Shown here: one piece after another, positions 17,009-25,396 of the stretch
How positions within the stretch are numbered: the first letter of the stretch is position 1
Layout: every line of letters begins with the position of its first letter
Assembly: GCA_002699585.1 (NCBI GenBank)
Contig: PABP01000004.1
Span: 62,001-126,000 of the forward strand
DNA: 64,000 nucleotides
From: Anaerolineaceae bacterium
GTDB taxonomy: Bacteria > Chloroflexota > Anaerolineae > Aggregatilineales > Phototrophicaceae
Direction: 5' to 3'
Notes under the pieces: model-generated
What the model was told of the DNA's origin: nothing
The model's input: the letters and a program-made list of their open reading frames with translations, nothing else
Databases searched by the model: none
Translations under genes and position numbers: made by a program

Positions 17009-17560
17009 ATGTCAACTTATGTGATTGCACTATTCCTGGGCGTTGCTTTCGGTTTCTCGCTGAATAAAGCGGGCCTGACCAAGTACCACAAGATCGTCAA
17101 TGTGTTCCGCTTTACGGATATGGCGGTACTCAAGTTCATGATGACCGCGCTGGTTGTCTCCATGAGTGGCTTGTATTTGCTACGCGGCCTGGGACTCGTC
17201 ACTTTCCCGGCCCCCCCAGCTACCTATATTGCTGGCAACATCATCGGCGGCCTGATCTTTGGCTTCGGCATGGCCCTCAGTGGCTACTGCCCAGGCACCT
17301 GTGCCGCTGGTAGTGGCGAGGGCAAACTCGATTATTTGATCCCCGGATTGCTCGGCTTTTTTGTCGGCGCAGCTATCTATGGCCTGACATACCAGCAAGT
17401 TTTCCCGCTGATTTCAAATATTGCCAACGAAGGTAACGTCGTCATCCCGGATTTATGGAATCTCAGCCCGCTGCTGACGGTGCTCTTCTTTGCTGTGATG
17501 TCCTTCTTCCTGTTCTACTTGATTGACCGTGCTGGTTTGCAGCGCAAAAAAGAAATCTAG
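17009..17560 (+). CDS. YeeE/YedE-family sulfur transporter half (second)
   Basis: 183 residues, five hydrophobic segments, with the signature GYCPGTCAAGSGEGK near residue 95. This is the DUF6691-like partner of the preceding gene. Two cysteines in this motif (CPGTC) are candidate sulfur-relay residues. It lies 4 bases after its partner and 56 bases before the molybdoenzyme, so it belongs to the same transcription unit. Confidence 0.85.
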   Translation: MSTYVIALFLGVAFGFSLNKAGLTKYHKIVNVFRFTDMAVLKFMMTALVVSMSGLYLLRGLGLVTFPAPPATYIAGNIIGGLIFGFGMALSGYCPGTCAAGSGEGKLDYLIPGLLGFFVGAAIYGLTYQQVFPLISNIANEGNVVIPDLWNLSPLLTVLFFAVMSFFLFYLIDRAGLQRKKEI

Positions 17561-17616
17561 CCAGTTCTAGCTCATGACAATCGGTGAAGACCGACATCTA
17601 AAGACTGGAAATTCTA

Positions 17617-19797
17617 ATGATTGACTCTTTTTCACGACGTAGTTTCTTAAAAATGGGGGCGGTTACGACGGGCGCACTCGTCGTTGGCGAGTTTCTGCCG
17701 CCCGCAGTGGCCCAAATGGCCACAGAAGCCGGAATGCTTAATGCCAGCGGTGATGGCTATATCCCTAGCATGTGCGAGATGTGCGTTTGGCGCTGCGGCC
17801 TGATTGCGAAAATTAAGGGTGGCCGCGTCGTCAAACTTGATGGTAACCCGGAACACCCGCATTCAAGAGGCCATCTCTGTGTGCGCGGTCAATCTGGCCT
17901 GATGAACACCTATGATCCCGACCGCGTGCTTAAGCCCCTCATTCGTGTGGGCAAACGCGGCGAAGGCAAGTTCCGTGAAGCATCGTGGGACGAAGCGCTC
18001 GACCTGACTGCTGGCCATATGCAGCGCATCAAAGACACCTACGGGCCGGAAGCAATGGTCTTCTCGTCCACCCATAACCTGAGCCAGGTCCAGTTCGAGA
18101 ACTTGCTCTATGCCTTCGGCTCGCCTAATTACGGCACCCAGCGCAGCCTGTGCTTCAACGCCATGATCGTCGCTAACCAGATGACCTATGGCATGGAAGA
18201 ACCGGAGCGCATCTATGATGACCAACTGCAATATGTCATCCTGACAGGCCGTAACCTGTTTGAAGCCATTTCGACCTCGGAAACAGGCGACCTCAGCGAT
18301 GCGATCTCACGCGGCGTCAAAGTTGTTTATCTCGATCCGCGCTTTACCAAAACCGCTGCCAAAGCCAGCGAATGGCTTGCGATCAAACCCGGTACAGACC
18401 TGGCTTTCCATCTGGCGCTGCTGAATGTCATCATCGACGAAAAGCTGTATAACGCTTCTTTCGTTGAGGATTACACCATCGGCTTTGATGAACTCGCGCA
18501 GGAAGTTCGGGACTTCACACCGGAATGGGCAGCTTCGCTCACCGAAATACCGGCTGATACGATCCGTCGTATTGCACAGGAATTCGCTGCCGCTGCACCA
18601 CATGCGCTGGCGCATAATGGTTGGCGTACATCCAACTTCATCAACTCCTTCCAGACCCAACGTGCCATCAGCATCCTGAATGCACTGGTTGGCAACTGGA
18701 ACGTCACCATGAAAGCATCAGCAGGCGAGTCCAGCGGGGCGCTTGGTACACCACCGCAGCCCCCGTACCCTCGTGCTTCTGCGATGCGGCTGGATGGCGT
18801 TCCCTATAAGTATCCGGTCGTCCCCTTTAAGCTCGGTGTTTTCCAGGAACTGCGCGACAACATCGTCACGGGTGATCCATACCAGGCACATGGTTGGTTC
18901 ATCTCGCGCCAGAACCCGGTGATGTCGCTGCCGGATCGCGCGAAGACCCTGCAAGCCTTCGAGAAAATGGACTTCATCGCCACCGTCGATATCTTCCTGA
19001 ACGATACCGCCTGGTTCTCCGATGTCGTGCTGCCGGAAACCTCCTATCTGGAGCGCTACGATCCGCTGTTGCCGGTTGGCAATCGTGTATTCCTGCGCCA
19101 ACCCGTGATTGAACCGCAAGGCGATGCGAAATCCGCATTATGGATCTACAAACAACTCGGTGAACGTCTCGGTCTGGAGGATTATTTCCAGTACACGGAC
19201 GAAGAAGACTACATCCGCCAGCAGCTAGAGCCACTCGGTGTGACACTCGACGAAATTCGCATGAATGGCTATGTCGACTTGCCGGAGTCTGAAGAGGAAG
19301 AAGAGCCTAGCTTCGCCTGGAATACGCCCAGCGGCAAAATCGAACTCTTCTCGGACACGCTCGATAGGGTAGGTTTCCCAGGTGTACCGACATGGCAAGC
19401 GCCACCGCAGCCGCCGCAGGGCCAATTCTATCTGCTGACGGGTAAGGTCGCTCAGGCCACCCAATTTGCCACCCAGAACAACCAGCTTCTGAAAAAGTAT
19501 TCTGATGAACCCCGCTTGTGGCTCAATACCACCGTCGCGGAAGATCGCGGCATGGAAGACGGTGATTGGGTCGAAGTTACCAGCCAGGTGGGCCAGGTCC
19601 ACATTCGTCTGAAGGTGACCCAGGGTATCCGGCCTGATTGTGTTTATCTCACTCCCGGCTTTGGTCACCTGTCCAAAGGCTTGACCGCCGCCTATGGGGT
19701 CGGCGCAAGCGACTCTGCTTTACATGTAACCTATACCGATCCCGCAAGCGGCAGTCAGGCGCTCAGCCAGACTTTCGTAACGGTCAGGAAGGCATAA
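17617..19797 (+). CDS. molybdopterin oxidoreductase catalytic subunit, PsrA/PhsA-like, Tat-exported
   Basis: 726 residues. The twin-arginine signal RRSFLKMGA directs folded export. The proximal 4Fe-4S site is C53, C56, C60 and C88 (CEMCVWRC then LCVRGQSG). C179 in the segment GTQRSLCFN is in the place of the molybdenum-ligating cysteine of the thiosulfate/polysulfide reductase group. Bis-MGD-binding elements include GSPNYG, EWLAIKPGTDLAF and the C-terminal dinucleotide-binding domain (LLTGKVAQATQFATQNNQ). With the FeS and NrfD genes directly downstream it forms a quinone-linked periplasm-facing complex. Direction (sulfur compound reduction or oxidation) and exact substrate cannot be read from sequence; tetrathionate or arsenate relatives are alternatives. 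Confidence 0.9.
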   Translation: MIDSFSRRSFLKMGAVTTGALVVGEFLPPAVAQMATEAGMLNASGDGYIPSMCEMCVWRCGLIAKIKGGRVVKLDGNPEHPHSRGHLCVRGQSGLMNTYDPDRVLKPLIRVGKRGEGKFREASWDEALDLTAGHMQRIKDTYGPEAMVFSSTHNLSQVQFENLLYAFGSPNYGTQRSLCFNAMIVANQMTYGMEEPERIYDDQLQYVILTGRNLFEAISTSETGDLSDAISRGVKVVYLDPRFTKTAAKASEWLAIKPGTDLAFHLALLNVIIDEKLYNASFVEDYTIGFDELAQEVRDFTPEWAASLTEIPADTIRRIAQEFAAAAPHALAHNGWRTSNFINSFQTQRAISILNALVGNWNVTMKASAGESSGALGTPPQPPYPRASAMRLDGVPYKYPVVPFKLGVFQELRDNIVTGDPYQAHGWFISRQNPVMSLPDRAKTLQAFEKMDFIATVDIFLNDTAWFSDVVLPETSYLERYDPLLPVGNRVFLRQPVIEPQGDAKSALWIYKQLGERLGLEDYFQYTDEEDYIRQQLEPLGVTLDEIRMNGYVDLPESEEEEEPSFAWNTPSGKIELFSDTLDRVGFPGVPTWQAPPQPPQGQFYLLTGKVAQATQFATQNNQLLKKYSDEPRLWLNTTVAEDRGMEDGDWVEVTSQVGQVHIRLKVTQGIRPDCVYLTPGFGHLSKGLTAAYGVGASDSALHVTYTDPASGSQALSQTFVTVRKA

Positions 19798-19801
19798 GCT
19801 C

Positions 19802-20605
19802 ATGGCACACACTTTCCATACGCCGCGTTACGGTTTTTTGATTGATGCCTCTAAGTGTATCGATTGCCGGACCTGCATGGTGTCTTGCAGCGTAGAGAAC
19901 AACGTCTCGATGGAGACAACGCGCATCTGGATTAAAGAGACGGGCGTCACTGGGACATTCCCCGACCTGTCGCGCTATACTGCACCCTATCATTGTATGC
20001 ATTGTGTTGACCCATCGTGCGTGTCGGCCTGTACAGTCGGGGCGCTCCAACGCACTGAAGACGGCATCGTCATGTACGACAATGAAATCTGCATTGGCTG
20101 CCGTTACTGCATGTACGCCTGCCCGTTTGACGTCCCCAACTACGAATGGGAGGAACAACTCCCGCTCGTCGTAAAATGCGATATGTGCTTCTCCCGTCTG
20201 GAAGAAGGCCAGCAGCCTGCTTGTGCCCAGACGTGCCCAACAGGGGCCATTCAATTCGGCAAGTATGAAGACATGCGCGCACTCGCGCACCAAATGATTA
20301 ACGAAAATCCTGATAAATATGTCGATCATGTCTATGGCGAAGAAGAAAATGGCGGCACGGCAACGTTGTATATCTCACCTGTTCCATTTGAGGAATTGGG
20401 CTTCCCGATTGCAGGCACGACCTCACCAGCTTATTCCAACCGTCTGGTGACAGAAGGCACGCCGCTGGTGGCCGGGGCTATGCTGGTCGGGCTGTCCGGC
20501 GCTTACCTGACGATCAAAAACGAAAAAGAAGAAGCTGAAGAAGAGCGTCGGCTCGCTGAGCAGGAGAAAGTCGCTGTCGGAGAGGAAAATAGTCATGCTT
20601 CGTAA
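19802..20605 (+). CDS. four-cluster ferredoxin subunit, PsrB/NrfC-like
   Basis: 267 residues with four 4Fe-4S sites: CIDCRTCMVSC, CMHCVDPSCVSAC, CIGCRYCMYACP and CDMC-11-CAQTC. This is the electron-wire subunit of the PsrABC/NrfCD class. A hydrophobic segment near residue 225 (LVAGAMLVGLSGAYL) followed by a highly charged Glu/Lys/Arg tail suggests an extra membrane tether, as in some HybA-type proteins. There is no Tat signal, so it likely travels with the catalytic subunit. Its last 11 bases overlap the NrfD gene. Confidence 0.92.
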   Translation: MAHTFHTPRYGFLIDASKCIDCRTCMVSCSVENNVSMETTRIWIKETGVTGTFPDLSRYTAPYHCMHCVDPSCVSACTVGALQRTEDGIVMYDNEICIGCRYCMYACPFDVPNYEWEEQLPLVVKCDMCFSRLEEGQQPACAQTCPTGAIQFGKYEDMRALAHQMINENPDKYVDHVYGEEENGGTATLYISPVPFEELGFPIAGTTSPAYSNRLVTEGTPLVAGAMLVGLSGAYLTIKNEKEEAEEERRLAEQEKVAVGEENSHAS

Positions 20606-21785
20606 ACTGGTTCATGAACTCACCACGCTGCCAAAATATATCTACGTCTTTGCAGCGATTACCGCCTTTGGCCTCAGCATTGGGATCTACCGTATGTATG
20701 CTGGCTTGGGCGTAACCACCAACCTCAGCAAAGCGTTCCCCTGGGGTATCTGGATCAGCTTCGATCTGGCGACAGTGGCGTTGTCCGGTGGGGCATTTAC
20801 GTTGGCAGCACTGGTCTATGTCTTGCATTTTGAAAGTCTACACGCCGCGGTGCGCCCGACGGTGCTTGCCGGGTTACTGGGCTATAGCTCAGTGCTGGTC
20901 ATCCTCCTGTTTGACCTGGGCCGCTGGGATCGCTTCTATAATGTGTTTTTCCATCCCAACTTTAGCTCCGCACTTCTGGAGGTCAGTTGGTGTATCGCTG
21001 CCTATTCATCGATCCTGTTTTATGAACTCAGTCCCGTGCTGTTGGAAAATTCGCGCTGGCGGCGCTTCCTGCCTGTCATCAAAAAATACACCATCCCGAT
21101 TGTGATTGCTGGCGTTACGCTCTCAACGATGCATCAGTCCTCATTGGGCACGATGTTCGTCATCATGTCGCCGCGCTTGCATCCGCTGTGGTACTCCATG
21201 ATCCTGCCGATTTTCTTCCTGGTGAGTTCTTTAGCTGCGGGTATTTCGCTAGTCATCGCTGGGGCGACCATCAGCTATTGGCTCTTTGGTCGCAGCCTCA
21301 AGATCAAAATTCTGGCGAAATTAGGCTGGTTCCTGCCCTGGCTACTCAGCTTCTACCTGGTGCTGAAGTTCGGCGAGCTGCTGATCGCTGGCGAGCTGGA
21401 CTTGCTGTTCTCCAGTGGCACCTATAGCGTCCTGTTCTGGGCGGAACTCATCATTGGTTTCTTCATCCCGATTGGATTGTTCGCTCTCAAACGGGTGCGG
21501 ACGAGCCGTAAGGCATCCTTGTTCGGTGCGCTCATGATTATGGCGGGCGTGATCCTCAACCGCTTTGACGTGACCTGGTTCGGCATGAACCCCGTCGACG
21601 GTGAGACATACGCCCCGCACTGGATGGAAGTGGCTATTCTGGTCGGTGTTGTCGCTGGGATTATCACGGTCTACAGTCTGGTCGCTCGTTACTTCCCGAT
21701 CTATGAAGAAACCGAGTTATATCGTCCTGAGCGGCCAGTCAATGAACTGTCGCGCCTGGAACGAGCGCCTGCAAGTGGTGACTAG
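20595..21785 (+). CDS. NrfD/PsrC/HybB-type integral membrane quinone-reacting subunit
   Basis: 396 residues with about ten membrane helices, longer than minimal NrfD and closer to HybB/ActC length. Recognisable elements are the opening YIYVFAAITAFGLSIGIYRMYAGLG and the helix pairs around FPWGIWISFD and SPRLHPLWYSMILPIFF. The family exchanges electrons between a membrane quinone and the adjacent FeS subunit. A GAGAGGA ribosome site lies within the end of the FeS gene, so the two are translationally coupled. It completes a PsrABC-like module. Confidence 0.9.
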   Translation: MLRKLVHELTTLPKYIYVFAAITAFGLSIGIYRMYAGLGVTTNLSKAFPWGIWISFDLATVALSGGAFTLAALVYVLHFESLHAAVRPTVLAGLLGYSSVLVILLFDLGRWDRFYNVFFHPNFSSALLEVSWCIAAYSSILFYELSPVLLENSRWRRFLPVIKKYTIPIVIAGVTLSTMHQSSLGTMFVIMSPRLHPLWYSMILPIFFLVSSLAAGISLVIAGATISYWLFGRSLKIKILAKLGWFLPWLLSFYLVLKFGELLIAGELDLLFSSGTYSVLFWAELIIGFFIPIGLFALKRVRTSRKASLFGALMIMAGVILNRFDVTWFGMNPVDGETYAPHWMEVAILVGVVAGIITVYSLVARYFPIYEETELYRPERPVNELSRLERAPASGD

Positions 21786-21828
21786 CCAATAACCTGCCAA
21801 AATGACGGATTTGTTGTAATCTTAGCGC

Positions 21829-22863
21829 ATGCGTCCAAACTTTTTTCATCATTTGCACCCACCTACGATTCCGGCTCAACAGTCCCGCTGGCGCTATACA
21901 CTAGGCGCTGGCGGGACCGCTGTTTTCCTGTTGTTCGTGTTGGCAATCACCGGCATGTTGGAGATGTTTTACTATACGCCCACGCCGGAGCAGGCCGCGC
22001 TTTCTGTCCAGACCATTAGCTATCATGTGCCCTTGGGTGGACTGGTCCGTAATACGCATTACTGGTCTGCCCAACTCCTGATGATCGTGATGGCTGCGCA
22101 CCTCATCCGTGTGGTCATGACTGGGGCCTATCGCTCGCCGCGCCGCTTCAACTATCTGCTAGGGCTGGTGCTGTTTGTTGCGGTTGTATTGCTCAACTTC
22201 ACCGGGTATATCCTGCGTTGGGATCAAGGCATCCAGTGGGCACTGGTGGTCGGGACCAATCTGCTCAAGACGATCCCCGTAGCAGGTGACGCGCTTTATG
22301 TCATGCTCATTGGGGGTAGCCAACCCGGCCCCGCCACGCTGATTCGGTTTTATGCGTGGCATATCTTCGGCCTGGGATTGCTCGTTGTCATCCTCACGGG
22401 CTGGCATATTTTCCGGGTACGGCGTGATGGCGGCATTGCCGTTCCGCCGCCGCGCCTGCGTGAAGATGATGCCCGTATCACGCGCTTTGAACTGGTCCAA
22501 CGTGAAGTGCTGGCCATGATTCTGATCACGGCTATTCTATTCATTTTGGCGATCTTTTTTCCTGCGCCCATTGACGCGCCCATTGAGCAGCTTACGACGA
22601 TGGCCAACGACGCCAGCGCGCCCTGGTTCTTCCTGTGGGTGCAGCAAATGCTCAAATGGGGCGATCCTTTTGTTTGGGGGATTGTGGTTCCACTGGTGGT
22701 CATGCTCATCCTGGCATTGATTCCCTATGTCTTGCCGCAGGCCCAGGATGCTGAATTGGGACGTTGGTTCCCGAAGTCAAACCGCTTGGCACGCCTTGTC
22801 CTGATTGGGATTAGCCTGCTCGTGATTGTATTGACTCTATTGGCACTTTTGCCAGGTTCCTGA
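21829..22863 (+). CDS. cytochrome b (b6-like) with subunit-IV-like C-terminal part
   Basis: 344 residues, about seven or eight helices. Two haem-ligating histidine pairs are visible: HYWSAQLLMIVMAAH (14 apart) and HIFGLGLLVVILTGWH (15 apart). The 14/15 spacing is that of cytochrome b6 rather than mitochondrial-type b (14/14). The C-terminal part resembles subunit IV, but at the expected PEWY quinol-site motif it reads APWF, so the glutamate is missing. A 1-base overlap (TGATG) couples it to the multihaem gene. It probably receives or delivers quinol electrons with the Rieske protein two genes on. Confidence 0.88.
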   Translation: MRPNFFHHLHPPTIPAQQSRWRYTLGAGGTAVFLLFVLAITGMLEMFYYTPTPEQAALSVQTISYHVPLGGLVRNTHYWSAQLLMIVMAAHLIRVVMTGAYRSPRRFNYLLGLVLFVAVVLLNFTGYILRWDQGIQWALVVGTNLLKTIPVAGDALYVMLIGGSQPGPATLIRFYAWHIFGLGLLVVILTGWHIFRVRRDGGIAVPPPRLREDDARITRFELVQREVLAMILITAILFILAIFFPAPIDAPIEQLTTMANDASAPWFFLWVQQMLKWGDPFVWGIVVPLVVMLILALIPYVLPQAQDAELGRWFPKSNRLARLVLIGISLLVIVLTLLALLPGS

Positions 22864-24110
22864 TGCACAATGTTCGCCGTATGACTGCTCTCGCGTCTGT
22901 TTTGTTGCTGCTGTCTGTGCTGCTGGTTTGGTTTGCTGATAGCCGCCGACCGCAATCCCAGGCATTGACGCCCCGCATGACGGGCGAAGAAGAATACTGT
23001 ATCGCCTGTCATACAGACTTGCCCGAAATTAGCCCTTCGCACCCGGTCGAAATTTTTGGCTGTGTGACCTGTCATGGCGGCGAACGTTTGGCGCTGGATG
23101 CTGACCTGGCCCATAGCACCATGCGCGGCGGCAACAACCCATCGAACTTGAGCGTGGTCGAGCAGTCCTGCGGCGGTAGCGACTGTCACAGTGGCACTGT
23201 GGAAGAAGAACGCGATCATATCCAGCGCGTGATGACCAGCGTCCAGGCCACCTACACCGGGGCCATTGCCCATATTCGCTATACGTTCGGTGCCCAACCG
23301 GATCAGGTGGCGCACTACGGCATATTCAATGTGCGTGATACCGAAGTTACGACATCGACGGGCGTCCAATCTTTAGAAGCCTTCGACCCCTCGCAGGAAA
23401 CCAATCCATCGATCCAGACCTTTGGGGAAACTTGCCTCAAGTGCCACCTCAGTGCGGAGCCACCTGAGGGCGCGGCTTTTGACCGTCTGACGGGCTGTGC
23501 CGCCTGCCATACGCCCGATGTAGATAGCTTCCCAGAAGGCAATGTCCACCAACTGACGACGGCCATTCCCTATACGCAGTGCAATACCTGCCATAATCGC
23601 GGCAATTACGACCTGCGTTCCATGGACTTTGTCGAGCGTGATGATAACCCGACGGATCGCTTCCACGATTATTACCAGCCGATTGCGCAGTTTACGCAGT
23701 GCGAGTGGACCCTGGATTGTATTGATTGCCATACTCGTTCGGAAGCGATGGGTGATGGGGATATTCATTCCAATCAAAGCGAAATTCAGTACGTCCAGTG
23801 CCGTACCTGTCACGGCACCCTCGACGAATTGCCCCTGACGCATACCATCGCCAGTGAGGATGACATCGCGCTGAGAATGGCCTTCCTGAACCCGGTCGTC
23901 AACCTGAGCGTAGGCGATACAGTTCTGGTGACGGAGCAGGGGGAACCTCTGTGGAATACGCGCGTGTTGTCTGATGGCACCTATGAGCTTGTGGGTAAAG
24001 CGACCGGGCAAGTCTTCTCATTTAGCCCGGTGATGGGGACGCAATGTACGCAAAACGCCGATGAGCAGGAATCCAGTTATTGCCATGTGTGCCATGCGGT
24101 GGACCGTTGA
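22863..24110 (+). CDS. extracytoplasmic multihaem c-type cytochrome (8-9 haems)
   Basis: 415 residues with an N-terminal hydrophobic signal/anchor (LASVLLLLSVLLVWFA). Eight CxxCH sites are visible (CIACH, CVTCH, CLKCH, CAACH, CNTCH, CIDCH, CRTCH, CHVCH) plus one unusual Cx4CH (CGGSDCH), so eight or nine haems. Spacing is uneven, with a stretch of about 100 residues (roughly 105-200) free of sites. It takes the place where a bc complex would have cytochrome c1. I do not recognise a characterised octahaem enzyme in it. It probably links the cytochrome b/Rieske part to the molybdoenzyme or to an external acceptor (inference). Confidence 0.85.
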   Translation: MHNVRRMTALASVLLLLSVLLVWFADSRRPQSQALTPRMTGEEEYCIACHTDLPEISPSHPVEIFGCVTCHGGERLALDADLAHSTMRGGNNPSNLSVVEQSCGGSDCHSGTVEEERDHIQRVMTSVQATYTGAIAHIRYTFGAQPDQVAHYGIFNVRDTEVTTSTGVQSLEAFDPSQETNPSIQTFGETCLKCHLSAEPPEGAAFDRLTGCAACHTPDVDSFPEGNVHQLTTAIPYTQCNTCHNRGNYDLRSMDFVERDDNPTDRFHDYYQPIAQFTQCEWTLDCIDCHTRSEAMGDGDIHSNQSEIQYVQCRTCHGTLDELPLTHTIASEDDIALRMAFLNPVVNLSVGDTVLVTEQGEPLWNTRVLSDGTYELVGKATGQVFSFSPVMGTQCTQNADEQESSYCHVCHAVDR

Positions 24111-24158
24111 GAGATGTTGCTGCGACTGCCAGAAATGATGAGGTTAATCTAACGACTG

Positions 24159-24575
24159 ATGCCTGAACTTGATCGCCGTGATTTTCTAAAACAAGCTACC
24201 CGTGCCTTGTTGTCTATCAGTGGATTGCTTGGCCTGGGCGGTTTAGCGCGTTTTTTCTACTTCCAGACGGAGCCACCCAGCCAGTCCGTGTTTGACCTGG
24301 GGCCTGCGACTGCCTATGCAGTCGGTACACGGACCTTGCTGCCGGATGTTCCGGCGGTTCTAATCCACAATGAAAACGGATTCTCTGCACTGAGTTTGGT
24401 GTGTACGCATCTGGGATGTACCGTAGAATCCGAAGCTAGTGAACTGGTGTGCCCCTGTCATGGCTCACTCTTTGATGAACAGGGCAATGTGGTGCGCGGA
24501 CCAGCCAGTAAACCCTTACCCACGCTCCAAATAGAAACCACCGCCGAGGGCAATCTTCAACTCTTTTTGACCTGA
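24159..24575 (+). CDS. Rieske 2Fe-2S protein
   Basis: 138 residues, shorter than bc1 Rieske proteins and similar to small b6f-type ones. An N-terminal [14 protein letters not shown] twin-arginine signal-anchor precedes the cluster motifs CTHLGC and CPCHGSLFD. These supply two cysteine and two histidine ligands. It is the last gene of the plus-strand operon and with the b6-like protein forms a quinol-oxidising bc-type unit. The preceding gap is 48 bases; no clear terminator is seen between it and the convergent FmdE-like gene. Confidence 0.92.
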   Translation: MPELDRRDFLKQATRALLSISGLLGLGGLARFFYFQTEPPSQSVFDLGPATAYAVGTRTLLPDVPAVLIHNENGFSALSLVCTHLGCTVESEASELVCPCHGSLFDEQGNVVRGPASKPLPTLQIETTAEGNLQLFLT

Positions 24576-24604
24576 AGCTACCTGGTACTCACGCCATATA
24601 TTAG

Positions 24605-25216
24605 TTAGTGCGATACAAGCTCATATTTATCTGTTGTCTGTTGATAATAGGCTTCGCCAAGGCAGGCAGGGCATACAGGTTGTTCATCGACGATTTCCTC
24701 GCGCTCATTGAGGACTTCTTCCCCGCAGCGTGAACAGATTACGCGCAGGCCCGGTTTGCTGATGATTTCCTGCATAGAAACCGTTAGTTCCACAGGTTGC
24801 CAACCCAGCAACTTGTCATTGGGCAAGCTTTGATAGCCAATGAGTTGCGCCTTCCAGTTGCTTTCCTCATGAGGGTGTGCTTGCTCGGCGAAGCGTCGTG
24901 ATTCCGGATGTGGCCAGATACGTATCGCTTCAGCTGTGTCGGTATCAACGAACGTCGCCGCCACGCGGCCATAATCCATCAGTCGCATTGTACGATGGCC
25001 TAACCAGCAGCCACTTGCCACCGCAACACCATCGGCAAAGCAGCCATCTGTTTCGACAAAGGCGAACAAACGCTTATCATCTTGGGGTAAATCCAGATTC
25101 AAAATTTCACCCGCCAGCATGCCCATCCGTACCCCAAGCACCTGCCGGGGACATAGATGATTATGTAGCGCGATTGTTTTATTTAAGAGTGCATCCAGAC
25201 TCAATTTCATTGCCAT
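24605..25216 (-). CDS. FmdE-like protein with C-terminal zinc ribbon
   Basis: 203 residues from ATG 25216 (AGGA six bases upstream). The FmdE domain shows HNHLCPRQVLGVRMG and then DGVAVASGCWLGHRTMRLMDYGR, matching the family HGHxCPG...TGC...DYGK layout, except that Arg replaces the usual Gly after CP. A zinc ribbon (CSRCGE near residue 160, CPACLG near 183) closes the protein. FmdE proteins are often encoded beside molybdenum or tungsten oxidoreductases, with unclear roles. The convergent position next to the PsrA-like operon fits that pattern. A role in cofactor insertion or redox sensing is speculation. Confidence 0.8.
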   Translation of the reverse strand: MAMKLSLDALLNKTIALHNHLCPRQVLGVRMGMLAGEILNLDLPQDDKRLFAFVETDGCFADGVAVASGCWLGHRTMRLMDYGRVAATFVDTDTAEAIRIWPHPESRRFAEQAHPHEESNWKAQLIGYQSLPNDKLLGWQPVELTVSMQEIISKPGLRVICSRCGEEVLNEREEIVDEQPVCPACLGEAYYQQTTDKYELVSH

Positions 25217-25396
25217 GCTTGTCCTGCTAACAAACCTATCTTTGAGACTATTGTAAACAGCACTGCTCAGCTCGGTAAGTGATAATAGGCAGCTTATATC
25301 TGGATGAGTGACTTGTCCTCCCCACCCAGCACCTGACGTCATATGGCGCATAATGGGAACGGTAGTGTTTAGCGCGTGTTCAACCTCAGCAGGCTC

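Noticed and set aside
20523-20590. A Glu/Lys-rich run at the end of the FeS subunit that could look like a frameshifted tail
   Set aside because: The frame continues smoothly into the stop overlapping the NrfD start, and charged tails of this kind occur in membrane-tethered relatives.
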